Of a stretch of 64,000 nt of DNA, positions 25,860 through 36,185 are shown piece after piece. The notes under the pieces are model-generated. The model searched no databases. It saw only the letters and a program-made list of their open reading frames with translations, and was not told where the DNA came from. This DNA is from Styela clava (taxonomy: Eukaryota; Chordata; Ascidiacea; Stolidobranchia; Styelidae): the NCBI RefSeq assembly GCF_964204865.1, contig NC_135256.1:22162703-22226702 (forward strand), written 5' to 3'. Every line of letters starts with the position of its first letter. The stretch's first letter is position 1. The position numbers and the translations under genes were made by a program.

Positions 25860-26470
25860 AATCGGAAAACCGTCGCGAAAGGCGACGAGAAATATGTGCA
25901 TTGGAGCGTATCATGAAATACAATCTTTCGCATGTAGTCTTATGGAGTGACGTCAGAGTTGCCTATCATGTTGTTTAATGTCATTGGTTTCACCAGTTAG
26001 AGTAGACTCATCGTAAGAGCAGTAAGTAATAAGTCAGCGAAGCTCTGATTCGTTGACATAAAATGCCTTTATATTAGTCATATCACCACTTCGCAAATAT
26101 GCGTGTTCATGATTAACAAGCAAAATACATTGTAAACAGGTTGCGGAGTGGACAGCCCGTTATCGCGTTATGACTGTACAAAATTGATTATGAGAAAACG
26201 CTCGGAAGAAATGCTCGAACCGGTATCTTGGGTTTATCAGTTGGACTTATAGAAATGCACTAATAAGTCAGCCGAGCTCTTGAAGCGGCCCCTATATTCG
26301 TCTCGTGACCATTGCACGCTAATGTGCATTTCGAAAATATGCATCGTCATGGTTAACAAGCAAAAATATATTGGAGGTCCCGACGTGACTGGACAGAATC
26401 GATTATACCAAAATGACGTCATGATGCGTTATTTGGAAATTTCGCCTATCATTTCTATAGATATTAAATA
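25860..26470. repeat. Rearranged repeat complex
   Basis: 25880-26000 matches the reverse complement of 22180-22280. 26195-26250 matches 22150-22200 in the same orientation, so two halves of one repeat face each other. Two direct ~140-bp copies, about 26024-26160 and 26253-26396, share AATAAGTCAGC and TTAACAAGCAAAA words. Confidence 0.55.
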
Positions 26471-26722
26471 AGGATGATATATATTATATGGCACAGTTAT
26501 CCCTAAAGTTTTGTGAAGGTAAGTTTGCTAGACTACAATCATAGGCACGGTCACGGCGCGATATGTGTGGTACCGTTACCGTATCTGTATCGTCTCAGTC
26601 TGTCACCTCCTGAGTACGGTCAGACGGTACATAACATAGCAAGCCCATATCGGTATCGAACATAGTCGTTTTAGTAGGTACATAGCTAGTTCGTAACTAA
26701 GTTACGGTAGGCCTACCGCACC

Positions 26723-27024
26723 GCTTTTTTATGCAGATTAACCCCAGTATTCACCACAAGACTCTGAAACTGCAATACACAATATGCAGTAGGACATAAT
26801 GTCAGTACCTATGCCAAAGTATACCAGATCCAAAAATATGTCTTATGATATTTCATACAGATGTAACAATCCTTTTTTGTGCAGATTAACCCCAGTATTT
26901 ACCACACTACTCTGACTGTCTGAAACTGCAATATGCTAGATATGCAGTAGGACATAACGTCAGTACCTATGTAAAAGTATACCAGATCCAAAGATATGTC
27001 TTATGGTATTTCATACAGATGTAA
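26723..27024 (+). repeat. Tandem ~145-bp duplication reaching the pirin-1 start
   Basis: 26723-26865 and 26872-27024 are direct copies. Both include GCAGATTAACCCCAGTAT, AGTATACCAGATCC and TTTCATACAGATGTAA. The second copy ends within the 5' end of the pirin-1 open frame and supplies the ATG at 26996. The TTTCATACAG end could serve as a cis or trans splice acceptor. Confidence 0.8.
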
Positions 27025-27028
27025 GCTG

Positions 27029-28009
27029 ATGATAATGTCAAGTCTACATATTTTAGTTTTTCTATTTCAAATATCCCAACTTTGTCAAAGCACATTTGGT
27101 CAGTCTTGTGATGAATCTGTTTTTACAGACTGTAAAGAAACTTCAAATATACTATCGTCTAAGATGATTAGGAAGGTGAAAAATACTATACTCAGTGTGG
27201 AGCAAGCGGAAGGTGTTGGAGCCAGAGTTCGGCGGAGCGTTGGTGGAGCTCAGCTAAGAAACCTAGACCCATTCTTGCTTCTCGATGAATTCCGTGTGAA
27301 ACCTCCTGCTGGTTTCCCCGAGCATCCACATAGAGGGTTTGAAACCGTTACATACATGCTCAATGGAAAGTTTACTCATGAAGATTTTTGTGGACACAAG
27401 GGCACTATTGGACCAGGTGATCTACAATGGATGACGGCTGGCAGGGGTATTGTCCACTCTGAAATGCCAGCAAAAGATACGGATGAAGGACATGGATTAC
27501 AACTCTGGATAAATTTACGAAGCGCTGAAAAAATGTGTGAACCAGCCTATCAGGAGCTTGTTGCTGGTGACATTCCAAAGCCATCGAAAAATGGAGTTAC
27601 TGTTGCTGTCATTTCTGGAGAATCTCTAGGTGTGAAATCGAAAGTTTATACGAGAACTCCAACAATGTATTTGGACTTCAAACTGGAAAGTGGGGCGAAA
27701 ATTGAACAACCTGTACCCAAAGGTTGGACGGCCTTTGTTTACACTCTTTCAGGAGATTTGAGTATCTCTGGAACGGAGGTTGCGTCTCATCACACTGCTA
27801 TTCTTGATGATGGGGAGTTTGTTGCGTTAGAAAATTTGGAAAAAGAGATTTCACATTTTGTTCTAGTTGCAGGACAACCGATCAATGAGCCGATTGTACA
27901 GCAGGGTCCTTTTGTAATGAATACGAGAGAGCAAATTAGCCAAGCAATTAACGATTTCCATAATGGTCAAAATGGCTTTGAGAAGGCTGCTTCCTGGAAA
28001 AGATCATGA
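27029..28009 (+). CDS. PIR: Pirin 1, with signal-peptide-like N-terminus
   Basis: An intronless bicupin very similar to vertebrate pirin, an iron-binding cupin protein that acts as a transcription cofactor and has quercetinase activity. The four metal ligands are kept: PEHPHRGFE (two His) and IVHSEMP (His, Glu). The core is close to the human length of 290. The frame is open to an ATG at 26996, but 27029 or 27035 is the preferred start since the codons before it belong to a duplicated repeat. From there a hydrophobic LHILVFLFQIS segment and a plausible cleavage site precede a 25-residue linker with two Cys. Met57 of the long frame (MIRKVKN) would give an ordinary pirin lacking this leader, so the leader may be 5' UTR. 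AATAAA at 28100-28105 is a good poly(A) candidate. It is followed by two tandem paralogues. Confidence 0.9.
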   Translation: MIMSSLHILVFLFQISQLCQSTFGQSCDESVFTDCKETSNILSSKMIRKVKNTILSVEQAEGVGARVRRSVGGAQLRNLDPFLLLDEFRVKPPAGFPEHPHRGFETVTYMLNGKFTHEDFCGHKGTIGPGDLQWMTAGRGIVHSEMPAKDTDEGHGLQLWINLRSAEKMCEPAYQELVAGDIPKPSKNGVTVAVISGESLGVKSKVYTRTPTMYLDFKLESGAKIEQPVPKGWTAFVYTLSGDLSISGTEVASHHTAILDDGEFVALENLEKEISHFVLVAGQPINEPIVQQGPFVMNTREQISQAINDFHNGQNGFEKAASWKRS

Positions 28010-28946
28010 AACGTTGATTTAATAACTCATATTCTAATACACAGAACGAAAATATATAAATTCATTTGTACTACTCATTTACTGCCTTCAATACAGCAAA
28101 ATAAACTTCACAGACCTACCGGTAATCTAATTGGCCAGGCATGCGGCAATTTTTTATTGTTTCAGAATATATCATATAATTGAATTCTATATTGAATATT
28201 GTTATAGATGCTCAGTTCAATGACACAATCAGATGAGTGGAATTTCACATCACAATGTAACGTTTTTCATCTGCCAAGCAAAAATTGGTTGTCATGTCCA
28301 TAACATAGTTGCTTTTCTATGTCAATAAAAATGATGGAGCTGAAAATTTAATTCTCTCATTAGGAATTAGGATCCCTCATTTTTTTGTAAATCCTAAATA
28401 TATGCATGCTCATGTCTCTGGGTGAATAGAATTATTTAGACAATATTATACATTTGCACTTATCTTTATATAGTCTCAAATTCAGATTCAGACTATGCTT
28501 ATATTGTTTTATATACAAATTGATTTTAGAAATGTTTTCAAGTAAATAATTCCAGTTCTATTTTTTGTATTCTGAAATTGTTAACCTATCATTTTTTATA
28601 CGGTATTAGTCGTCTTAACGTAGTTTTTGTAATGAGACTATGTTTTGGATTTTGTCCTAGCCTTCTGGATTAATGATCTTTGGTTCAAGTTTTCTTATGG
28701 TGAGATCCTCTTACCCCACTCAGGGTGCAATAAATTATCCAAAATAAAGAAATATTGTTGTGTGTTCATACTCGTCATGAGCAGATTATGCTGGCAGTCA
28801 ACGTTTGTGTCTGTTTGTGTAAATAACTTCTTGATATCAGTGATTTCACATGCAGATTTTTTTATATATTAAGCTAATTCTTGCATATATTTACTACTTC
28901 ACAATTTTTATTTATCTTCAGCATTTTAATCTTATAGACGCACAAT
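28010..28946. other. Intergenic spacer between pirins 1 and 2
   Basis: Holds the AATAAA at 28100-28105 and another at 28324-28329. CTTCAG at 28916-28921 and CTTATAG at 28931-28937 are possible splice acceptors just before the pirin-2 ATG. No gene seen. Confidence 0.5.
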
Positions 28947-29810
28947 ATGACTGTGTGTAGAAATGTTGCTAAAATAGTTGAGAGCATTGAAAAAATGGAA
29001 GGCGTTGGTGCCAAGGTATTTCGTGGCATAGGAAGTCGTACTCTACCTGCACTCGATCCTTTTTTGCTCTTTGACGAAGCCAAAATTAAACCTCCAGCAG
29101 GTTTTCCTCCCCATCCCCATAGAGGATTTCAAACAGTTTCTTATATTCTGAAAGGAAAGTTATCGCATGAGGATTTCTGTGGTCATAAGGGCCTATTGGG
29201 GCCAGGAGATATGCAATGGATGACTGCTGGTCGAGGTATAGTGCACTCTGAAATTCCATCAGTTGGAAGTACTGAAGAGGGGCATGGTCTGCAATTATGG
29301 ATAAACTTACGAAGTGATGAAAAAATGTGTGAACCTGATTACCAAGAATTTTCCAGTAAAAAAATACCCAAGTCAAAATCGAATGGAGTTTCAGTCAATA
29401 TTCTTTCTGGTGAAGCGCTAGGTGTGAAGTCAAAAATTAACACTCGAACACCAGCCATGTATCTAGATTTTAACTTTAAATCTGGGGCCAAGCATCAGCA
29501 ACCCATACCCAAAGGATGGAATGCATTTACGTATACCCTGTCTGGGAATATCATGGTGGCTGGGCAGTCAGTACCTCCACACCACACTGCTATCCTCGAA
29601 GATGGAGATTTTGTAACACTTGCTAATGAATCATCAGAAAAATGCCGTTTCCTTCTCATTGCGGGGAAACCGCTAAACGAACCTGTTGCCAGGCATGGAC
29701 CGTTTGTAATGAACACACAAGAACAAATAGATGAAGCTATCGCTGATTATCACAATTCTCGAAACGGATTTGAGAATGCACAATCATGGATACAAAGAGA
29801 GAACTCATAA
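28947..29810 (+). CDS. PIR: Pirin 2 (canonical length, cytosolic/nuclear)
   Basis: An intronless 287-residue frame aligning with pirin end to end. His56 and His58 (PPHPHRGFQ) sit at exactly the human positions, and His99/Glu101 (IVHSEIP) complete the iron site. The second cupin keeps PKGWNAFTYTLSG and the C-terminal HGPFVMNT signature. There is no signal peptide, so it should act inside the cell as pirin does. It shares the gene-free, intronless layout with its two neighbours, indicating tandem duplication of one coding unit, or of a retro-copied gene. Confidence 0.93.
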   Translation: MTVCRNVAKIVESIEKMEGVGAKVFRGIGSRTLPALDPFLLFDEAKIKPPAGFPPHPHRGFQTVSYILKGKLSHEDFCGHKGLLGPGDMQWMTAGRGIVHSEIPSVGSTEEGHGLQLWINLRSDEKMCEPDYQEFSSKKIPKSKSNGVSVNILSGEALGVKSKINTRTPAMYLDFNFKSGAKHQQPIPKGWNAFTYTLSGNIMVAGQSVPPHHTAILEDGDFVTLANESSEKCRFLLIAGKPLNEPVARHGPFVMNTQEQIDEAIADYHNSRNGFENAQSWIQRENS

Positions 29811-30021
29811 TCATTTATTATTAGTTGAACTGAGAAATTACTTTATTGCACTTATACAAATTTCAGAATAACCAAGTAAACATCTAATGATGTGTGAAAT
29901 TTCTGGATATTACTATGTTAGATTATTGAAATTCAAATTATATATGAAAAACCTTAAATGATTATTCATCTATTCACATCTCCTTGCCACGCTTACTTGT
30001 CGGTCTTTTTTTTTTAATTTT

Positions 30022-30345
30022 TCAGATATTTATCACTGTTTTGTCCGTTTCTTTGTGATTAACTTGAAAAAAGTGGTAGAACGCCATACAAAAGTAAAAT
30101 TCCATTTGATAATTAAATGTTTTTGTAACTCTTCGAAGAATGAGTTTCAAATGAATGCACTTTAGTTTCAGACCGTGTCACACCTATTTTTCAGTATTAT
30201 TTTATATATATTTATCAATGTTTTGTTTGTTTCTTTGCAAATTTACTTAAAACAAGGTGGCAGAACACCATACAAAAGTGAAATTTCATTTCATATTACC
30301 CGTTTTTTAAACTCTTCGAAGAATGAATGCATTTCAGTTTCACGC
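30022..30345 (+). repeat. Direct duplication in the pirin 2-3 spacer
   Basis: About 30022-30170 and 30190-30345 are diverged direct copies sharing TGTTTTG, ACCATACAAAAGT and AACTCTTCGAAGAATGA. The short ORF at 30175-30369 lies in the second copy and is not coding. Confidence 0.7.
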
Positions 30346-30490
30346 TCACTTTTCAGGAATAAATTGTGATAAATAACCTTTTATAGGTATACCACTAACA
30401 CATTATACATTGTTTTATCATGTAATTCATCACTTCATGGGCTTTTATAAAATAGATTATAGCCAGCCAACCTGTCAAGTGTCAAGCTAA

Positions 30491-31342
30491 ATGATGACGG
30501 GTATTCGAACTGTTAAAGAAGTTGGGTTGATTGAAGAGTTTGTAAATGGAAACGAGTCTGGACGGTGCATTATTGGGGACAAAAATGTAACCTATCTTGA
30601 TCCATTCTTACTTTTCGAAGACTCGAAAATGTCTCCTCCAGCTGGTTATCCAGATCATCCACACAGAGGATTTGAAGTCTTGTTTTATATTATTGGTGGA
30701 AAAGTCCGTCATGAAAATTTTTCTGGTTGTGATTCAATACTGGAACAAGGTGACATGCTGTTTATTTCTGCGGGCAAAGGTGTTATGCATTCAGAACTTC
30801 CTGTGGGAGAATCACACGAAGTTCAATTGTGGGTTAACATGAAAAATAATGACAAAATGTGTGATATGGCTTATCATGAAGTTTTAAAAAGTGATATCCC
30901 TACTAAAACAAAAGAGGGCATAACAGCAAAAGTATTGCTAGGCGAAGCATTGGGTACTAAGTCTGAAGTAAAAACTAGGACACCTGTTTCGTTTGTTGAT
31001 TTTTTTCTGGAGCCAAACACTGCCTACAATCAAACTGTTCCAGAAAATTGGACTTGTCTTGTTTATGTTCTTGAAGGATGCATTGATGTTTCAGATACGA
31101 AAGTATTACAATATCATTGCGCATTCCTAAGCGAAGGATCATCAGTCACCTTTAGAAATGATTCTGGATGTAATTCTAGGTTTATTTTTGTGTCTGGACA
31201 GCCTGTGAATGAACCAGTGCACAGAAATGAACAATTTGTAATGAATACAAAGGAGCAGTTAGACCAAGCTATGATGGAATTCAAAGAGTTTAAAAATGGC
31301 TTTGAAAAAGGAAAAACTTGGAAAGGTTCTTCAAAAAGATAA
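30491..31342 (+). CDS. Pirin 3 (diverged paralogue)
   Basis: An intronless 283-residue frame. Iron ligands are intact (PDHPHRGFE, His56/His58; VMHSELP, His100/Glu102). The rest is the most diverged of the three: HEDFCGH has become HENFSGC, the arginine-rich loop after residue 20 is replaced, and HGPFVMNT is NEQFVMNT. It has six N-x-S/T sequons (NES, NVT, NFS, NQT, NWT, NDS) against two in pirin 2 and none in the core of pirin 1. It also has seven or more cysteines, but no signal peptide. It is likely a metal-binding cupin with changed substrate or partner; this is inferred from sequence alone. Confidence 0.88.
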   Translation: MMTGIRTVKEVGLIEEFVNGNESGRCIIGDKNVTYLDPFLLFEDSKMSPPAGYPDHPHRGFEVLFYIIGGKVRHENFSGCDSILEQGDMLFISAGKGVMHSELPVGESHEVQLWVNMKNNDKMCDMAYHEVLKSDIPTKTKEGITAKVLLGEALGTKSEVKTRTPVSFVDFFLEPNTAYNQTVPENWTCLVYVLEGCIDVSDTKVLQYHCAFLSEGSSVTFRNDSGCNSRFIFVSGQPVNEPVHRNEQFVMNTKEQLDQAMMEFKEFKNGFEKGKTWKGSSKR

Positions 31343-31934
31343 TCTCAAGTTTTTCGAATTTCCTTCTTGCTTTGCGAAGTATGCGGCAGCAATTCATGAT
31401 GTATATTTCAAAAAATTCAACTTGCCAAGTTATTATGTTGCAGAGAATAATCATGCAAATATATTCGTGCGGTTCATAGGGTTTTGTCAACTTCTCATTG
31501 CTGGAATTATGCAAATATTCTAATTTAGATATTTAAGCTCTTGAATATACTTTTATCTACCTCTGAATACTCCTTCCAGTATAAAATAGCATACAAATTT
31601 GCATCATATTCCGATCCAAACAATGACTCCTCTAAACAGTGGTAAGATTATTACTTTGAGAGTCATGTGATATTCCTTAGTCATTCTCCAAATGTTTTTA
31701 TTTTATTGGAAATTTTGCATTGTTACATTGATGTGCAATACAACTTTTTCATGTTAGTGGAAATATGTTTCTATATTGGTAATATTACCAAACATGGGTA
31801 ATCCAATAATGTTAGGGTTTGGTGTCCAGGAGTGTAAAAGTTTATCGGTACAAATGTCCATTAGTAGAAATGCTGCCTACATGGGTGCAATCTGTATGTT
31901 GGTTACTAAAATCTGCGGGTGCAAAGGGTAGTTA
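31343..31934. other. Pirin-3 3' flank
   Basis: The reading frames here (31290-31523 on either strand) overlap the end of pirin 3 and show no family resemblance. Nothing else seen before the satellite. Confidence 0.4.
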
Positions 31935-33078
31935 TAAAATAACTATGTCCCTTCTAAAATCGCGATCCCGATATGTTCATACTAAAATGGCTACGTCCCT
32001 TTTAAAAATGGAAATCCTGATATGTTCCTACTAAAATGGATATGCGTCTACTAAAATAGTTATTTCACAACTAAAATGGCTACGCCCCTTCTAAAATCGC
32101 GATCCGAATATATTCCTACTGAAATGGTTATGTCCCTACGAAATGGATATGTCCCTTCTAAAGTCGCGATACCGATATTTTCCCACTAAAATGGCTATGT
32201 TCCTACAAAATGGATATGTCCCTACTAAAATGACCACGTCCCTACTAAAATAGCTATGTCCCTTCTAAAATCGCGATCCCGATATGTTCCTACTAAAATG
32301 GCTATGTCCCTACAAAATGGACATTCCCCTTCTAAAGTCGCGATCCCGATATGTTCCTACTAAAATGGCTATGTCCCTACAAAATGGACATTCCCCTTCT
32401 AAAGTCGCGATCCCGATATGTTCCTACTTAATTGGCTATGTCCCTACGAAATGGATGTGCCTCTTCCAAAGTCGCGATCCCGATATGTTCCTACTAAAAT
32501 GGTTATCTCCCTACAAAACGGATATGTCCCTTCTAAAGTCGCGATCACGATATCTTCTTACTAAAATGGCTATGTCCCAACGAAATGGATATGCCTCTTC
32601 TAAAGTCGCGATCCCGATATCTTCTTACTAAAATGGCTATGTCCCAACGAAATGGATATGCCTCTTCTAAAGTCGCGATCCCGATATCTTCTTACTAAAA
32701 TGGCTATGTCCCAACGAAATGGATATGCCTCTTCTAAAGTCGCGATCCCGATATGTTCCTACCTAATTGGCTATGTCCCTACGAAATGGATGTGCCTCTT
32801 CCAAAGTCGCGATCCCGATATGTTCCTACTAAAATGGCTATCTCCCTACAAAACGGATATGTCCCTTCTAAAGTCGCGATCACGATATCTTCTTACTAAA
32901 ATGGATATGTTCCTCGCGATCCGGGTATCTTCGTACTAAAATTACTATGTTCCTAATAAAATAGCGCTGTGCCTACTAAAATGGCCATGTCCTCACTAAA
33001 TACCGATGTTTATTCTAAAATCGCGATCCCGATATGTTTCTATTAAATGGCCATGTTCCTACTAAAATGGCTATGTTT
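31935..33078 (+). repeat. 67-bp satellite array with higher-order repeats
   Basis: About 17 units of roughly 67 bp built on TCGCGATCCCGATATGTTCC, TACTAAAATGGCTATGTCCC and CCTTCTAAAG. Units at about 32270-32404 and three at 32541-32745 are almost identical to each other. A two-unit block at 32407-32545 recurs at 32745-32890, showing higher-order copying. The consensus lacks stops in the forward frames, which creates spurious ORFs at 32284-32939. Confidence 0.9.
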
Positions 33079-33105
33079 TTCTTCAATTCGTTTATGGCAA
33101 AAAAA

Positions 33106-33490
33106 ATTTATGGAAACATGGACAGTGTTCGATACAAGAAGGAGTGGGCGACCAAGAACATCTGAAGAAAACATCGTGTAAGTAAGGCAAGCCTTCCTTC
33201 CAACGTTCTCCTATGAATTCCATCCGTACCGCAGCCAGACTATTGGAACTACCACGTTCCACAGTGCACATAGTCCTCCATAAGAATTTAAGATTGCATG
33301 TTAACAAAGTGCAAATGTTACATGCACCAAACGACATGCCAAGACGAAAAATAATTTGCAGGGAACACGCTGCAGCGAGTTTCTGAGGATGAAGCATTCC
33401 TCAATCGAGTCTGTTTCAGTTATGGGGCAACTTTTCATGTCTCAAGAAAGTTAAACAAACAAAATGTAAGAAATTTTGGATCAGAAAAAA
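33106..33490 (+). pseudogene. Broken Tc/mariner-like transposase fragment
   Basis: Three shifted frames in succession give SGRPRTSEENIV, then a helix-turn-helix-like PYRS/AARLLELPRSTVH segment, then NDMPRRK and a DEAF-like end with HVSRKLNKQNVRNFGS-like residues. This is the familiar order in Tc/mariner-type transposases of invertebrates. Several frameshifts and stops; not functional. The opposite-strand ORF at 33092-33397 is a shadow. Confidence 0.65.
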
Positions 33491-33499
33491 ACAATTAGA

Positions 33500-34109
33500 G
33501 TAGAGAATAGAGATAGTCCAAAAGTTTGATATCATATGCAATCGAATAATTGTGCTTCGTGCAACTAAAGGTGCCCATATAGAAGTGTATTGAATAGAGT
33601 AGGCCTAATGATATTTTTAATTAAACGTTCAGAAGTGTATTAAATGTGTCAATAAAAACTTTATAAAATACCGATTATAATGAAACAACCCTGATTGCGA
33701 TTTATCATTATGACATTTTTTTAAATTGTAAAGAGACTTTATAGATAGGGTTTTGTTTTTTATCAATTCTAAAAATAACATCGTGTTTTAAAACGAGGGC
33801 TTGTTTTAAATCGATTTTTTTCTGTATTTTTTATTGAAATACCCCTTTCATCGCAGCAAAACTACGCCAAAACGTTGCATTCTGGCAGCTGCACGCGCAG
33901 CCGGAATTATAATTTCAAAAATGTAAGTAAAATTTATATTGACATTTACCACTATTGCGTACATTTATCGTCACTTTATCACCATCTTTATCTCCACCAA
34001 AGTCATAATATTTCACCCGGAATGTTTAGCCGAGATATCAGAGAGACGTTTTGAGTAAGAAAAATCAGGAAAATTAGCTCACGAGCCTACTACAAAAGCA
34101 ATTCGATCA
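33500..34109. other. Intergenic, nothing recognised
   Basis: Probably the 3' part of the transposase relic followed by AT-rich DNA. GTTTTAAAAC words near 33785 resemble the ends of the 34720 element. Confidence 0.4.
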
Positions 34110-34117
34110 AGTGCAGC

Positions 34118-34496
34118 CAAAGGCGTAGCCAGCCCAAAATTTTGGTGGGGCCAAATATTGTAATTTCAAGCAATGATATTGGATTTGAGATATTTCAAGA
34201 TCAACTTCTTTAGGCAGAAAAAGACCACATTTGATCAATAAGGAAAATAATGTTCAACAACTTAGCTGGCTTTTTGTAAAAACAAAATTAATTTCCAGAA
34301 CAACTTTTTCTTTGATACAACAAATATTTATCTGATCAATCTGAATCAGTAAAAGAAATAAAAAAAACTGCCTTGGGTTAGGAATGGCGGGCAGTTGTGA
34401 CGTAACAATGCAATGTAATCAGCGAGCAGGACTGCGACAAAAATGAGGATCTTGGAAATTTGGGAGCGCCCCCCCCCCCCCCTGGTTACGCCTATG
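34118..34496. mobile_element. hAT MITE (379 bp) with C14 run
   Basis: Begins CAAAGGCGTAGCCAGC and ends CTGGTTACGCCTATG, an inverted pair. It is flanked by a perfect 8-bp duplication AGTGCAGC at 34110-34117 and 34497-34504. A 14-base C run precedes the right end. Confidence 0.85.
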
Positions 34497-34719
34497 AGTG
34501 CAGCCTTTCGGCAAAACGAGTGGGTTGCGATAATGAAGAATATGCTTATATCGGCGGTAATCTACTGATATGAAGGATGAGACACCCTAACCTAGCCTAT
34601 GTTAATTGTAAGAATCCTCTAATTTAATGCAAATCTTTTACTGCACAAATCCATACGTCGTGCAACCTCACCGTTAGATATATATTCATTCTAGTTCTAT
34701 TGACTATTAAGGTTTTGGC

Positions 34720-35074
34720 TAGGGATTTCTTCAAAACGAATTGTTTTAAAACAATTGGTTTAAATCACATTTCAATTTTCTCAAGATGGTTCCATCGCTG
34801 CAGGGTCGTTCACGTAATGGCTTATCGGTTGCGTCTCACTGCGCCAAGCACTGAACTACAGCTTGAGCAGGTGTGCATGAGCCTCTATCGATGTGTGTGG
34901 CGTTTTGAAGGATTCATTGCAAACAAGAAGCGCTTAGCATGTTTTTACATCCATTTTTCTTCAACCTATTTAATACAAAAAAATCAAATAGTACAGCCAT
35001 TTTGAACAAAACAGGCAAAAAAAACTTGATTTAAAACAATTGTTTTAAAACAATTCTTTTTGAACAAATCCCTA
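34720..35074. mobile_element. Inverted-repeat MITE, about 355 bp
   Basis: The outer ends TAGGGATTTCTTCAAAACGA and (reverse) TAGGGATTTGTTCAAAAAGA pair. Inside them are palindromic AATTGTTTTAAAACAATT arms on both sides. The 34700-35005 ORF is inside and not coding. Superfamily not assigned. Confidence 0.75.
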
Positions 35075-36185
35075 TTTATGGACACCCGAATATATATGTA
35101 TCACACATAATCCATATACGCAATGATCTTATTTTAAATTCAATTAGATGTAAAGACTTTGGCTTGAAGTTGATCAAGCTGGATCAACCCAAAACGTAAA
35201 AAAACAGAATTTTTGCAAGTGTATATATATAGGCACCCATCGCATAAATTTGATGATTTTCCAGATAAATCTCTGAATTCAATAACCCCCAGTGATGTTT
35301 GTTTGTGACTTCAATATTGATGTGATGAGATATCAAATTGATTATAAAATGTAACCAAATATGTCGGTAGTATCTATTCTTTTGTTTTTATGTGGTATGA
35401 ATAAACCCACACAGGTTACTTATTCAACAGCTACTTTGGTTAGATTTGACCTCGAACGCCTCGCACTTTTTCCCATTTATATTTCCATATTATATCCCAG
35501 GCGAATTATGTTCTCTCTTTATTATATTAATTTCCTGTTGACAGTGACTCATTATTGCGCCATAGTGAAGACTTAGGGAGCGAAACTTTTCCCGGGGTTT
35601 TGAGATGACTCTCATCTGATTCTTTGTTTTATACATACGGCACTGTGGAACTGCGAAAGTGTCGTTTAATACTGAGATTTGCCTTGGATATAGTTTACAT
35701 TAGGTGTGTGGGCTTCGTGAAATCTGTCATATTAAGTAATAAGTTAGCTTAGTTAGGTCCTATTTAGTATTGGCTATTATAGCTTGTTATTGTGAATGTT
35801 ATTTCATCATTCTTCCATTGCCTATTTATATATTTATAATAGTGCATCCGTGTCAATATAAATTAGTTTTATCGTCTGTCTTCAAGTTTCTGTGCTGTAG
35901 CAACATTTTACTCATATGTGGAGATTGTTGATGAATACAGTTCGTTTTCTGAGGATCTCGTTGCCTCTTTACTACTTTGGTTGGGCAGTTACTAGGACCT
36001 GAGAGATCGCGCATAATTCTTCAAGGCGGGTGCAAATAGGACTCCACTACAACAACGTTGAGTGGATTGGAATTCACGTTCCAACTTTATTAGATCATTT
36101 TTATTTCAATAACTTAGATTTTTAGTTAGAATATAAAACAAATAATAGTGTTATCAAATAGGACATTTCAGACCCTTTTCCCCTC
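35075..36185. other. Intergenic, nothing recognised
   Basis: The 71-codon frame at 35361-35576 has no family features or splice context to support it. Confidence 0.45.

Noticed and set aside
29086-29376. Minus-strand ORFs opposite the pirin genes
   Set aside because: Shadows of conserved coding sequence.
32284-32939. Two long ORFs of repeated peptides
   Set aside because: They follow from a stop-poor 67-bp satellite; the peptide repeats in rotating frames, so there is no selection on one frame.
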